A stretch of DNA of 37,985 bases, from assembly GCF_946480305.1 (NCBI RefSeq), contig NZ_CAMLJQ010000042.1:1-37985 (forward strand), given 5' to 3'. The notes beneath the pieces were generated by a model, which did no database searches, was not told where the DNA came from, and saw nothing but the letters and a program-made list of their open reading frames with translations. This DNA is from an uncultured Caldimonas sp. Its GTDB lineage: Bacteria > Pseudomonadota > Gammaproteobacteria > Burkholderiales > Burkholderiaceae. Each line of letters starts with the position of its first letter. The first letter of the stretch is position 1. The position numbers and the translations under genes were made by a program. Below are positions 1 through 11,735 of the stretch, piece by piece.

Positions 1-319
1 GCACCAGGTCGCGCTCTTCCTTCGACGAGGTGAGCATCACGACCGGCACCTGCTTGAGCGCCGGGTCGCTCTTCACGCGCTCCAGCACCTCCAGCCCGTC
101 GATCTTGGGCAGCTTCAGGTCGAGCAGCACCACGGCCGGATCGCCGCTGTCGCGGCCGACCCAGTCGCCGCGGGCGTACAGGTAGTCGAGCGCCTGTGCG
201 CCGTCGCGCACCACCTCGACGGGGTTGGCGAGCTGGCAGCGCTGCAGCGCCGTGAGCGTGAGTTCGAGGTCGTTGGCGTTGTCTTCGACCAGCAGGATGG
301 GTCTAAGCGGGCTCTTCAT
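1..319 (-). CDS. Rcp1-like single-domain response regulator (3' end beyond window)
   Basis: A CheY-like receiver domain begins at the ATG at 319 and runs off the left edge, so about 106 residues are visible. The acidic pocket is E12-D13, the phospho-acceptor is D67 in LLDLKLPKIDG, and a TSSKEE segment holds the conserved switch Ser/Thr. The long loop before D67 (YLYARGDWVGRDSGDP) is typical of the Rcp1/phytochrome-partner receivers. Its start overlaps the last 17 bases of the bacteriophytochrome gene, so the two are translationally coupled. By family knowledge it should take phosphate from that kinase. No output domain is seen in the visible part, and the missing C-terminus is probably only the end of the receiver. 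Confidence 0.9.
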   Translation of the reverse strand, partial: MKSPLRPILLVEDNANDLELTLTALQRCQLANPVEVVRDGAQALDYLYARGDWVGRDSGDPAVVLLDLKLPKIDGLEVLERVKSDPALKQVPVVMLTSSKEERDLV

Positions 320-2642
320 CGGAATTTCTCGAGATGTCTTCGGGCTGCTCCCCGCGTGCCTCGCGGCCTGAGGGAGCGTGCCGGGCGCCTTCCGGCCGCG
401 CTTGCTTCGAGGGGCCGGGCAGCGCGAAGCGGAAGGTCGCCCCTTGGCCGACGGTGGCGTCGGCGGCGATCCAGCCGCCATGGCGGTCGATGATGCGTCG
501 GGTCAGCGCCAGGCCGATGCCGCTGCCCTTGAATTCTTCGGGGCCGTGCAGGCGCTGGAACACGCCGAACAGCTTGTTCGCGTAGGTCATGTCGAAACCC
601 ACGCCGTTGTCGCGTACCCAGTACACGGTTTCGCCGTCGCCGGCTTCACCGCCGATCTCGATCACGGCCGGATCGCGGCTGCGGCTGTACTTGAGCGCGT
701 TGTCGATCAGGTTGGTCCAGGCCTGGCGCAGCATCGCCGCATCGCCGAACGAAGGGGGCAGCGGGGCGATGCGCCATTCGACGCGGCGGCCCTCCTCGTC
801 GAAACGCATCGAACGCTGCACCTCGGCCACCAGCTTGGCCATGTCCACGCGGGTCAGGTTGAGTGCGGAGCGGCCCAGCTGCGAGAAGTGCAGCAGGTCG
901 TCGACCAGCTGCCCCGCGGCGAGGGCGGACTCGACGATCGAGTCGAGGTAGTGGCGCGAGCGTTCGCTCAGATGCTGCTCGCGCTCCGCGAGCAGTTGCG
1001 AGAAGCCGACGATGTGGCGGAACGGCGCACGCAGGTCGTGCGAGACCGAGTACGAGAACGCCTCCAGCTCGCGGTTGGTTTCCTCGAGCCGCCGGGTCAG
1101 CTGCGCCTGTTCCTCGGCCCGGCGCAGCACGAAGTTCACGATGGCGTTGCGCAAGGAGCGCGCGGCATCGATCTGCACCGTGCTCCACGGCAGCGAGGTG
1201 CCGCGCACCTGTTCGGTCCACAGCGCGAACGAGCGGCGTGGGTGCAGGCGCCCGTCGTCCTGGCGTGCTCCCTTGTCGGGCTGTCCGCCCCAGCGCACGG
1301 TCTGCACCACCTCGGGACGGAACCACAGGATGTAGTCGGAATGCAGTGCCGAGATCGGCACCGCCAGCAGCCCGCACGCGCAGTCGGTGTGCAGCGCCGC
1401 GGGCGGGTAGACGCGCGGCAGTTCGTGCGTCGAGAAGACGTCGTTCACGTCGCGCGCGTGCAGCCAGGCCACGAGCGAATGCAGCATGTCCGGCGGCGGC
1501 GTGCGGCCGACGGTGTGGATCGCCTCGTCGCGCAGCACCGCGGCGCCCTCGGCGTCCACCAGCCGCAGCCACACCTGCGGGTTCTGCACCAATCCGTCCT
1601 GCACGGTCTTGGCGCGAGACACGAGCGCGAGCAGCTCGGCCTCCACATCCTTGAGGACGAGGCGTTGCCCGGCGTCGGCGTGGCGCTCCCGGGCGCCGAG
1701 CTGCAGCGCGAGGATCTGGCCGATGAAATCGCACGCGCTGCGGATCTGCGGGCCCACGTGCCGGGGCGTCGCGTGGTGGCACGACAGCAGGCCCCACAGC
1801 CTGCCGTCCACCAGGATGGACACCGACATCGATGCCGCGGTGCCCATGTTGCGCATGTACTCCAGGTGCACCGGCGACACGCTGCGCAGCGCGGACTGCG
1901 ACAGATCGAGCGCCCGCCCGTCGATGGGGCTCAGCGGCGGGTCGATCGGCACCGGCCGGTAGCCTGCGTCGGGGATCAGCCGCAGCCGCACGCGGCGGTA
2001 CAGCTCGCGGGCCTGGGCCGGGATGTCGGAGGCCGGGAAGCGCAGGTCCAGGTACGACGGCAGGGTGCCGTCGCCGTCTTCGGCGATCACGGTGCCGTTC
2101 CACTCGGCGTCGAAGCGGTACAGCAGCACCCGGTGGAAGCCGGTGATGCGACGCATCTCCCGCGCGGCCAGCAGGCCCAGCGCCGGGATGTCGGACTCCG
2201 ACTGCACGCTGTCGACGAAGCGGCGCAGGTGCGGGTACAGCGAATCGATGGTCTGCACCTCGCCGGCGGCCGACGGTTCGAATTCGAGCAGCAGGCCTTG
2301 CGGCGTGCGATGCGCACCGAGCTGCATCGCGCGGCTGCCGATGAGCAGCGGGCGCAGGTAGGGCATCTCCGGTGCCGTGGCCTGCCACTGGCGCAGCTCG
2401 GCCTGCAGCGACTGCAGCTCGGCACGCTCGTGCCCCAGGCGGGCGCCGGGCACGACCGGGCACTCGAGCAACGCGGCTGCGTTGCGGCTCGCATGCAGCA
2501 CCGTGAAGTCGTCCGGATGCAGGACGACCAGCGCGCCGTGCGGCTGGATGCTGCCCGGAATGTGGATCGGCTCGTCGGCGCAGGCCTGCAGTCGTGCCGC
2601 GTGCACCGGCCGGTCCCCGTGATGGGAAGGCGGCGGGTTCAT
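303..2642 (-). CDS. bphP: Bacteriophytochrome histidine kinase
   Basis: This 779-aa red/far-red photoreceptor kinase has the order PAS (about 21-125), GAF (about 140-310), PHY (about 320-500), HisKA (about 525-590) and HATPase (about 630-745). Cys21 in CADEPIHIPGSIQPHG is the biliverdin attachment cysteine of true bacteriophytochromes. The GAF domain has the PASDIPAQAR motif and the SPVHLEYMRNMG stretch. The phospho-acceptor is His535 in SHDLRAP, and the ATP-binding end has DNALKYS and GSGIGLALTRR. The start at 2642 gives an ATGA overlap with the heme oxygenase gene upstream and puts Cys21 at the usual distance from the N-terminus. The open frame extends further upstream, but only over the heme oxygenase gene. 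The last 35 or so residues are a charged, probably disordered tail. Confidence 0.96.
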   Translation of the reverse strand: MNPPPSHHGDRPVHAARLQACADEPIHIPGSIQPHGALVVLHPDDFTVLHASRNAAALLECPVVPGARLGHERAELQSLQAELRQWQATAPEMPYLRPLLIGSRAMQLGAHRTPQGLLLEFEPSAAGEVQTIDSLYPHLRRFVDSVQSESDIPALGLLAAREMRRITGFHRVLLYRFDAEWNGTVIAEDGDGTLPSYLDLRFPASDIPAQARELYRRVRLRLIPDAGYRPVPIDPPLSPIDGRALDLSQSALRSVSPVHLEYMRNMGTAASMSVSILVDGRLWGLLSCHHATPRHVGPQIRSACDFIGQILALQLGARERHADAGQRLVLKDVEAELLALVSRAKTVQDGLVQNPQVWLRLVDAEGAAVLRDEAIHTVGRTPPPDMLHSLVAWLHARDVNDVFSTHELPRVYPPAALHTDCACGLLAVPISALHSDYILWFRPEVVQTVRWGGQPDKGARQDDGRLHPRRSFALWTEQVRGTSLPWSTVQIDAARSLRNAIVNFVLRRAEEQAQLTRRLEETNRELEAFSYSVSHDLRAPFRHIVGFSQLLAEREQHLSERSRHYLDSIVESALAAGQLVDDLLHFSQLGRSALNLTRVDMAKLVAEVQRSMRFDEEGRRVEWRIAPLPPSFGDAAMLRQAWTNLIDNALKYSRSRDPAVIEIGGEAGDGETVYWVRDNGVGFDMTYANKLFGVFQRLHGPEEFKGSGIGLALTRRIIDRHGGWIAADATVGQGATFRFALPGPSKQARPEGARHAPSGREARGEQPEDISRNSDEEPA

Positions 2643-3268
2643 GAGACGGTCTCCGCGAGCTGTGGTGTCGCCCGTGCAGCGGTTGCCGGGCCGGCGCCGG
2701 CAGGAGGCAGCCAACGGTGCAGCAGCTCGAAAGTGGCGACGGCAGCGTCGGCCACATCCTGCTGCCAGGCAGCAGGCGTGCCCTCCAGCCGGGCCAGCGT
2801 TTCCTGCCAGCGCTGGCCGGTGTGCGCGCCGTGGGGGTCGAAGTAGCGCAGCCCGCCAGGCGGCAGCCAGGGCGCCCCGGCCAGGTGGCGGGCGATGTGG
2901 CGCCCGCCGAGCGTGGAGCCTTCGAGCACGTAGAGCGAGCCGAGCGCGGCGGGTGCGCTGCGGCACAGGCCGGCAGCCTCGGTGCAGGCGGGCAGCGCCG
3001 CGATGTCGCCGGCGCGCATGCCGAGCGCGAGCAGGTCGGCGTGCAGCAAGGGCTCGCGTTGTCGCGCGACGAGAAAGTCGTCGCAGCCCAGCGTATCGGC
3101 AAGGGCGGGTTCCCAGACGCGATGAAAGCCATGGAACCGCTCGAGCAGCGCGCGGAAGCGGGCCGCTTGCGCCGATGGGCCGAGCAGGTCGAGCGAGTGC
3201 TCCAGCCGGGCGTGGCTCGCGGCCGTGGCTTCTCGCAGCAGGCGGTGCATCGTCGCCAGCGGCTTCAT
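2639..3268 (-). CDS. bphO: Biliverdin-producing heme oxygenase
   Basis: This 209-aa cytoplasmic enzyme opens heme to biliverdin, the chromophore for the phytochrome encoded directly downstream. The N-terminal segment LREATAASHARLEH contains the candidate proximal heme-ligand His. YVLEGSTLGGRHIARHL is the glycine-containing distal helix typical of the BphO/PigA group, and the length fits that family. The start at 3268 overlaps the upstream kinase stop as ATGA, and the stop overlaps the bphP start as ATGA. An in-frame ATG at 3250 would give a protein six residues shorter. Regiospecificity (alpha, or beta/delta as in PigA) cannot be read from sequence. The context makes chromophore supply the obvious role. 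Confidence 0.93.
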   Translation of the reverse strand: MKPLATMHRLLREATAASHARLEHSLDLLGPSAQAARFRALLERFHGFHRVWEPALADTLGCDDFLVARQREPLLHADLLALGMRAGDIAALPACTEAAGLCRSAPAALGSLYVLEGSTLGGRHIARHLAGAPWLPPGGLRYFDPHGAHTGQRWQETLARLEGTPAAWQQDVADAAVATFELLHRWLPPAGAGPATAARATPQLAETVS

Positions 3269-4509
3269 CGGGGGCCGGGGTGCAGCAGCGACGGTTTCGC
3301 CTCGGCCATCGGGGGCCAGGGCGACGGGGTTGCCCGCGCGCTTGCGCGCGGCAGCGGCTCGCCGGTCGGTGGCGTGTGCGGCTTCATGTCGAGCGCCGGC
3401 GGGGTGTCGTTGGGGGCGGCGGCGCATTCGCGCGGGATCGTCACCTCGATCGACGTGCCGCGCTCCACGCTCGAATGCGCCACCACCTGCCCGCCATGCG
3501 CGGCGACGAAACGGTCGACGATGTAGAGCCCCAGGCCCAGGCCGCGCGCCTCGCTGCCGTCGACCCGGTGGTAGGGCTCGAACAGCCGGGCCATCACCGC
3601 CGGCGGGATGACGCCCTTGTTGTGCACGCACACCTTCAGCGACTCGGGTTCGGTGCCGTCCAGCTGCACGCGCACGGTGGCCCGCGCATCGCCATGGTCG
3701 AGCGCATTGCCGATCAGGTTGGCGAGCACCTGCAGCATGCGGTCGACGTCGAAGCGGCCCTGCAGGTCGCCTTGCGGCTCGACCGCGATGCGTGCCGAGT
3801 TGCCGCCCAGGTCGAACTCCGAGCAGATCTGCTCGCACAGCGCGCCCAGGTCGGCCGGCACGCACCGCAGCCGCAGCCCGCCGTTGCGCAGGCGCGAAAC
3901 GTCGAGCAGCTGCTCGACCATGCGCGACATGCGCACGCTGCTCGACTTCAGGCGCTGGCCGATGCTCTTGGAGATGTCGTCCTTGCCCTGCAGCAACAGC
4001 AGCTCCGAGCTGAGCTTGACCACCGACAGCGGCGTGCGCAGGTCGTGGCTCAGCACGGCGGTGAACATCTCGTTGAGCTGCAGCGCGTGCTGCAGCTCCT
4101 GCATCTTCTGCGCGAGCTCGCGCCGCTGGCGGTGCATCTCGATGAACACGTTGAGCTTGCTCACCAGCACGTGCGGCTCCACGGGCTTGTGCAGGAAGTC
4201 GACCGCGCCCGCGTCGTAGCCGCGGAACGAGCGCTGCTGGTTCGCGGTGGCCGCCGTCAGGAAGATGATGGGCACGTGGCGCGTGCGCTGCGAGCCGCGC
4301 ACCAGCTCGGCCAGCTCGAAACCGTCCATGCCGGGCATGTGGACGTCGAACAGTGCGACCGCCACGTCGTGCGCCAGCAGCATTTCCAGCGCTTCGGGGC
4401 CGGAGCGCGCGCGCAGGACCTTGATGCCCGGACGCGCGAGCAGCGCTTCCATGGCGACGAGGTTCTGCTCCACGTCGTCAACGACCAGCAAGTGAATGTC
4501 CTGTTCCAT
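3265..4509 (-). CDS. Receiver-histidine kinase hybrid
   Basis: This 414-aa soluble protein has an N-terminal receiver domain (about 1-125, acceptor D55 in LFDVHMPGMDG), a short linker helix, HisKA (His155 in SHDLRTPLS) and a HATPase domain (N-box NLIGNALDHGD, GLGLGLYIVDRF). The last 50 or so residues are proline-rich and probably disordered. Such REC-HK proteins receive phosphate on the N-terminal receiver, which then controls the kinase. There is no sensor domain or membrane segment, so the input most likely comes from the large hybrid kinase of the same operon. The CheB gene ends 7 bases upstream of this start, and the stop overlaps bphO. Confidence 0.92.
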   Translation of the reverse strand: MEQDIHLLVVDDVEQNLVAMEALLARPGIKVLRARSGPEALEMLLAHDVAVALFDVHMPGMDGFELAELVRGSQRTRHVPIIFLTAATANQQRSFRGYDAGAVDFLHKPVEPHVLVSKLNVFIEMHRQRRELAQKMQELQHALQLNEMFTAVLSHDLRTPLSVVKLSSELLLLQGKDDISKSIGQRLKSSSVRMSRMVEQLLDVSRLRNGGLRLRCVPADLGALCEQICSEFDLGGNSARIAVEPQGDLQGRFDVDRMLQVLANLIGNALDHGDARATVRVQLDGTEPESLKVCVHNKGVIPPAVMARLFEPYHRVDGSEARGLGLGLYIVDRFVAAHGGQVVAHSSVERGTSIEVTIPRECAAAPNDTPPALDMKPHTPPTGEPLPRASARATPSPWPPMAEAKPSLLHPGPR

Positions 4510-4516
4510 CTTCGAC

Positions 4517-5182
4517 TCAGTTCGGCAGTCGGCCGGCTCGGCCGGCGGGGTGCGTCCCGTTCGGCGTTCCTTCCTCGCGGAAAGGAGCGGCGACAGGCTC
4601 CAGGCAGGCAAGTTGCTTGCCTATCTCTTCCAGCGTGCAGGCAGCCTCGGCCCCTGCAGCGAGCAATGCGGCGGCCGGCATCGTCCGATGGGCGGCCGTG
4701 GCCGGGTCCTGCACCCAGGTGGTGCCGCCGGCGCGGCGCACCGCGGCCACGCCCTGCGCGCCGTCGGCGCTGGCCCCCGTGAGCACGATGGCGAGCAGCC
4801 GTTGCCCGTAGGCTGCCGCGGCGGACTCGAACAGCACGTCGATCGCCGGCCGGGAGTAATGCACCGGTGGGTCCACCGACAGCGCCAGCGTAAGGTCGGG
4901 CTCCACCAGCAGGTGGTAGTCGGGCGGCGCGAAGTAGACCGTGCCGGCGCGGATCGGTTCCTTGTCCTGCGCCTCCTGCACCGGCACCCGGCAGCGGGAG
5001 GCGAACAGCGTCGCGAGCTGGCTGGTGCGTTGCGGCGGCAGGTGCAGCACCACGAGGACCGGCAGCGCATAACCGGCCGGCAACTCGCACAGCAGCGTGC
5101 CCAGCGCCTCGACGCCGCCGGCCGACGCGCCGACGACGACGGCATCGAAGCGGTGGTTGTCCTGCAGCTCGGTCGCGTCCAT
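4517..5182 (-). CDS. Free-standing CheB-type methylesterase domain
   Basis: This 221-aa protein consists of a CheB methylesterase domain without the usual N-terminal receiver. The catalytic triad is visible as Ser20 in VVGASAGGVEAL, His47 in VVLHLPP and Asp140 in LTGASADGA. The fold motifs APPDYHLLV and SRPAIDVLFESAA are also present. Classical CheB removes methyl groups from chemoreceptor glutamates. Because the receiver is missing, regulation would have to come from the neighbouring hybrid kinases rather than from CheA. It lies 11 bases downstream of cheR and 7 bases before the REC-kinase gene. No methyl-accepting protein is encoded in the window, so its substrate is unknown. Confidence 0.93.
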   Translation of the reverse strand: MDATELQDNHRFDAVVVGASAGGVEALGTLLCELPAGYALPVLVVLHLPPQRTSQLATLFASRCRVPVQEAQDKEPIRAGTVYFAPPDYHLLVEPDLTLALSVDPPVHYSRPAIDVLFESAAAAYGQRLLAIVLTGASADGAQGVAAVRRAGGTTWVQDPATAAHRTMPAAALLAAGAEAACTLEEIGKQLACLEPVAAPFREEGTPNGTHPAGRAGRLPN

Positions 5183-5193
5183 CGTCAGCCCTT

Positions 5194-6018
5194 TCACTTG
5201 CGACGGTAGATGCGGTGCTCGGGCACCACGTCCTCGAAGCCGTCGGCATGCGCGGTGAAGCGCAGCGATTCGCGGCTGCCCAGCCCCAGGAAGCCTCGCC
5301 GCACCAGCGCCTCGTGGAACAGGCCGAGCGCGCGGTCCTGCAGCTCGCGGTTGAAGTAGATCAGCACGTTGCGGCACGACACCAGGTGGACCTCCGAGAA
5401 CACGCTGTCGGTGGCGAGGCTGTGGTCGGCGAACACCACCTGCCGGCGCAGACGGCGGTCGAAGGCCGCGGCCTCGTAGGCCGTGACGTAGTAATCCGAC
5501 AGCGACCGCCGGCCGCCCGCCTGCCGGTAGTTGCTGCTGAACTGCGCGATGCGGTCGAGCGGGTAGACGCCGGCCTCCGCGGTGCGCAATGCCTCGGGGT
5601 TGATGTCGGTGGCGTAGAACACCGTGCGCTCGAGCAGGCCTTCCTCGTCGAACAGGATGGCCAGCGACCACAGCTCCTCGCCCGAGCTGCAGCCGGCCAC
5701 CCACACCTTGATCGACGGGTAGGTCTGCAGCACCGGCGCCACCTCCTGCCGCAACGCGAGAAAGTAGCCCGGGTCGCGAAACAGCTCGCTCAACTGCACG
5801 GTGAAGTACTGCAGCATCTGCGCGAACACCTGCGGGTCGTTCAGCACGAGGTGCTGCAGCTGCGAGACGCTGCTGCACGAGAAGCGCTCCATCGCCTGCC
5901 GCATGCGCCTGCGCAGCGAGGCGGTGGCGTAGTTGCGGAAATCGTGCTGGTACACGCGGAACACGCCCTCCAGCAGCAGCTGGATCTCCACGTCGAAGAC
6001 GTGGGTGTCCGCGTCCAT
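5194..6018 (-). CDS. CheR-type protein-glutamate methyltransferase
   Basis: This 274-aa SAM-dependent methyltransferase has an N-terminal helical CheR domain (about 1-70) and a catalytic domain with the SAM loop VWVAGCSSGEELWSLA, the ATDINPEAL acidic turn and the SCRNVLIYF motif. It lacks the C-terminal pentapeptide-binding or TPR extensions found in some CheRs. The start at 6018 lies 5 bases after the hybrid kinase stop. An upstream in-frame ATG at 6048 would overlap that gene and is less likely. The partner demethylating enzyme follows 11 bases later. The usual CheR substrate, a chemoreceptor, is absent. In this operon type the target may be the coiled-coil region of the hybrid kinase, but that is inference. 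Confidence 0.93.
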   Translation of the reverse strand: MDADTHVFDVEIQLLLEGVFRVYQHDFRNYATASLRRRMRQAMERFSCSSVSQLQHLVLNDPQVFAQMLQYFTVQLSELFRDPGYFLALRQEVAPVLQTYPSIKVWVAGCSSGEELWSLAILFDEEGLLERTVFYATDINPEALRTAEAGVYPLDRIAQFSSNYRQAGGRRSLSDYYVTAYEAAAFDRRLRRQVVFADHSLATDSVFSEVHLVSCRNVLIYFNRELQDRALGLFHEALVRRGFLGLGSRESLRFTAHADGFEDVVPEHRIYRRK

Positions 6019-6023
6019 GGCGC

Positions 6024-9137
<3,114 letters not shown>

Positions 9138-9335
9138 GCGGTTCGGCACGGGAGAAAGGTCAGCGGGCCGCGCGGGGTCGGGGGCCGCAGTGCCGTGCGG
9201 CACGGAGGTGGCCGCGCCCGGCCCTGGCAATTTTTTCAGGGGTGTCCGGCCGACTTGTAACAAAAAGGCGTGAACACCTCGGCCCGGTCGCGTTCCACGC
9301 ATCCGGGGCAGCCGGCAAACAGCGTGCCTACCCGG
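9138..9335. other. Intergenic region upstream of the hybrid kinase operon
   Basis: These 198 bases separate the transglycosylase stop from the kinase operon start. They contain an AT-rich patch (about 9229-9267, with runs of T and A) in otherwise GC-rich DNA. This is the best place for the leftward promoter. I could not find a convincing -35/-10 pair with proper spacing and do not name one. Confidence 0.4.
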
Positions 9336-10241
9336 TCAGCGGGCGCGGATCAGCCGCAAGGCGCGCGACGGCGCGGTCACGCGGGTGTCGTAGGGGTGAA
9401 CGGCAAGACCTGCCGCCTTGAGGATGCGGCGCACGTAGGCACGCGTTTCGACGTACGGCGGCACGCCGCGGTAGCGTTCCACCGTGCCCTCGCCGGCGTT
9501 GTAGGCCGCCGCCACGAGCGTGACGTCGCCCTCGAAGTACGCCAGCAGCCAGCGCAGGTAGGACAGGCCGCCGCGGATGTTCTGCGTCGGATCGTACGGG
9601 TTGCTGACGTTGAAGCGCGCGGCGGTTTCGGGGATCAGCTGCATCAACCCCTTCGCGTTGCGCGGCGACAGCGCGACGATGTTGTAGTTCGACTCGGCCT
9701 CGATGATCGCCAGCGCCAGCTCGGGCTGCACGCCGAAGTCCGGCGCCATCTTCAGCACCAGGTCGGCCACGTCCTTCGGCGCCGTGTTGAGGATCGCAGG
9801 CGGGGCCGGCCGGGCGGCCTGCAACACGGGTGCCGCAGCGGGCAGTGGGGCCGCGCGCATGCACTCGGGCACGCTGTTGGGCGGGCCGCCGACCATGCGC
9901 AGCATGTGCCTGGCCTGCTCGTAGCCCTGTTCGGCCGCCGCGTGGAAGAAGAACGCGGCAGTCGAGTCGCTGCGTTCCACGCCGCGCCCGTTCGTGTACA
10001 TCCAGCCCAGGCTGAACTGCGATTCCGGGTCGCCCAGCCGCGCGGCCTGGCAGTACAGCGATGCGGCACGCGGGCCGTCCTGCGGCACGCCGTTGCCATG
10101 TTCGTAGCTGGCCGCCTCGGCGCGCAGCAGCGTGATCAGGATGTTCTCGTCGGGCTCGCCGTCGGCCGGCAATGGCGTCGCCGGTGTTGCCATCGCACCG
10201 GCACAGCACAGGGCAAGCGATCCGACGAGCCGGCGCAGCAT
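9336..10241 (-). CDS. Lytic transglycosylase with Sel1 repeats
   Basis: This 301-aa periplasmic peptidoglycan lyase begins with a signal peptide (basic start, hydrophobic LVGSLALCCAGA, cleavage likely after AMA near residue 18). Two Sel1/TPR-like repeats follow (GDPESQFSLGWMYTNGRG and AAEQGYEQARHML), then a proline/alanine linker. A C-terminal SLT domain carries the catalytic Glu183 in AIIEAESNYN, with NAKGLMQLIPETA and AAYNAGEGTVERY. The ATG at 10241 is about 11 bases after a GAGGAG ribosome site. A GTG at 10253 overlaps the upstream stop as GTGA but sits almost on top of that site. The architecture resembles transglycosylases that serve secretion or pilus machines, but no such machine is encoded nearby, so general wall remodelling is the safer reading. 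Confidence 0.93.
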   Translation of the reverse strand: MLRRLVGSLALCCAGAMATPATPLPADGEPDENILITLLRAEAASYEHGNGVPQDGPRAASLYCQAARLGDPESQFSLGWMYTNGRGVERSDSTAAFFFHAAAEQGYEQARHMLRMVGGPPNSVPECMRAAPLPAAAPVLQAARPAPPAILNTAPKDVADLVLKMAPDFGVQPELALAIIEAESNYNIVALSPRNAKGLMQLIPETAARFNVSNPYDPTQNIRGGLSYLRWLLAYFEGDVTLVAAAYNAGEGTVERYRGVPPYVETRAYVRRILKAAGLAVHPYDTRVTAPSRALRLIRAR

Positions 10242-10249
10242 GGCAGGGC

Positions 10250-10891
10250 TCACTCCTCCGCGGCGATCTGGCGCAGCGCCTGCTCGAACACATCGGGCGG
10301 CTGCCCGCCCGAGATCAGGTGCCGGTCGTTGATGACCACCCCCGGCACGGCCTGGATGCCGGCCTGCTGGTAGTAGTGCTCCTGTGCGCGCACCTCGTCG
10401 GCGTAGCGGTCGGAGTCGATCACGCCGGCCGCTTCCGCTTCATCGAGGCCGGCGGCAGCCGCCGCGCGCAGCAGCACGTCGCGTGCGCCCGGGTTCTCGC
10501 CTTCGGTGAAGTAGGCCGCGAACAGCGCGTGCTTCAACGCCAGTTGCTGCGCCTGGCCTTGGGTGCCGGCCCAATGCAGCAGGCGGTGGCAATCGAAGGT
10601 GTTGTAGGCGCGGGTGCGCCGGTCCATGCGGAAGGTGAAGCCCACCGCCTCGCCGCGCTGGCGGATGGCTTCCTGGTTCTGCTCGACCTGCTCGGGGGTG
10701 AGCCCGTACTTCTTCGACAGATACCCGACGAGATCCTCGCCGGCCGGCGGCATGCCGGGGTTCAGTTCGAAGGGCTGGAAATTCAGTTCGACCTGGAAGT
10801 CGGGGCCCAGGCGTTCAAGCGCCAACTCCAGCGAGTGCAGGCCGATGGCGCACCAGGGGCACGCCACGTCGGAAACGAAATCGATCTTCAT
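10250..10891 (-). CDS. DsbA-family (FrnE-like) thiol oxidoreductase
   Basis: This 213-aa thioredoxin-fold protein has the active site C11-P-W-C14 right at the N-terminus and a cis-proline segment QAVPGVVINDRHLISGGQPP near the end, typical of the FrnE/2-hydroxychromene-2-carboxylate isomerase-like branch. There is no signal peptide, so it is cytoplasmic and probably not a periplasmic disulfide donor. The ATG at 10891 (MKIDFVSDVACPWC) matches the family start. An ATG at 10900 would add three residues. Neither has a clear ribosome site. It is cotranscribed with, and its stop abuts, the transglycosylase gene. The substrate is unknown. Confidence 0.9.
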   Translation of the reverse strand: MKIDFVSDVACPWCAIGLHSLELALERLGPDFQVELNFQPFELNPGMPPAGEDLVGYLSKKYGLTPEQVEQNQEAIRQRGEAVGFTFRMDRRTRAYNTFDCHRLLHWAGTQGQAQQLALKHALFAAYFTEGENPGARDVLLRAAAAAGLDEAEAAGVIDSDRYADEVRAQEHYYQQAGIQAVPGVVINDRHLISGGQPPDVFEQALRQIAAEE

Positions 10892-10943
10892 GGGCGGCAT
10901 CGTAGGCGAAGCGGCGCAACCCTGCCGCCCCCGGACGCGGGGG

Positions 10944-11735
10944 TCAGCCCTGCTGCAGCAGTTGCGCGACCACCGCCACCGCGATCACCTCCGGCGCCTT
11001 GCCGGCGATGCCCGGCACGCCGATCGGGCAGGTCATGCGGTCGATGGTCGCCTGCGCGATGCCCTGCGCCTGCAGCCGGTGGATGAAGCGCTCGCGCTTG
11101 GTCTTCGAGCCGATCAGCCCGAAGTAGCGGAAGTCGCCGCGCTTCAGGATCGCCTCGGTGATGCGCAGATCCAGGTCGTGCCGGTGCGTCAGCACCAGGT
11201 AGCTGGCACCGGGCGGCGCGCTCGCCACTTCGGCTTCCACCGCGTCGACGCACACGCGTTCCACCTGCGACGGCCACCCCTGCGGCCAGGTGGCGGGGAA
11301 CTCGTTCTCGCGCTCGTCGATCCATTGCACCCGGCACGGCAGCGTGGCGAGCAGGCGCACGATCGCGCGGCCGACGTGGCCGGCGCCGTACAGCTGCAGG
11401 TGGAAGAGGGGCGGCACCTCGGGCCAGCGCACGAGTTCCTCGTCGTTCAACGCCGAGAACCGCAGCGTGACGACACCGCCGCAGCACTGGCCGAGCGTCG
11501 GCCCCAGCGCATAGCGTTTCTCGAACGTGTCGTGCGCGCCCATCGGCAGGCTGCGCCGTGCCGTCTCGATCGCATCCAGCTCCAGATGGCCGCCGCCGAT
11601 GGTGCCGCGGGTGCGCCCGGCGCTCACCAGCATGCGCGTCCCGGTTTCACGCGGCACCGAGCCCTGCGTGGCGGCGACCTCCACCACCACCACAGGCTCG
11701 CCCTGCGCCAGCCATTCGCGCGCCGTGTGCTTCAT
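10944..11735 (-). CDS. xdhC: Xanthine dehydrogenase accessory protein XdhC
   Basis: This 263-aa chaperone binds the molybdenum cofactor, assists its sulfuration and hands it to XdhB. The N-terminal XdhC domain has GSVPRETGTRMLV, GTIGGGHLE and the paired cysteines of LGQCCGGVV. The C-terminal Rossmann-like domain carries LYGAGHVGRAIVRLLA, then VLTHRHDLDL and YFGLIGSKTKRERF. It is the third gene of the leftward xdhABC operon, and its ATG overlaps the xdhB stop as ATGA. The length and motif order are normal for the family. Confidence 0.96.
   Translation of the reverse strand: MKHTAREWLAQGEPVVVVEVAATQGSVPRETGTRMLVSAGRTRGTIGGGHLELDAIETARRSLPMGAHDTFEKRYALGPTLGQCCGGVVTLRFSALNDEELVRWPEVPPLFHLQLYGAGHVGRAIVRLLATLPCRVQWIDERENEFPATWPQGWPSQVERVCVDAVEAEVASAPPGASYLVLTHRHDLDLRITEAILKRGDFRYFGLIGSKTKRERFIHRLQAQGIAQATIDRMTCPIGVPGIAGKAPEVIAVAVVAQLLQQG

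Noticed and set aside
378..2846. Very long rightward open frame opposite the phytochrome and heme oxygenase genes
   Set aside because: Its residue composition (His/Arg/Val/Gln-rich) and lack of any motif show that it is an antisense shadow of high-GC genes. The leftward genes have complete catalytic motifs.
9229..9302. Extended N-terminus for the hybrid kinase starting at 9302
   Set aside because: The extra 55 residues are not hydrophobic or conserved-looking and cross AT-rich, promoter-like DNA. The ATG at 9137 directly precedes the membrane helices.
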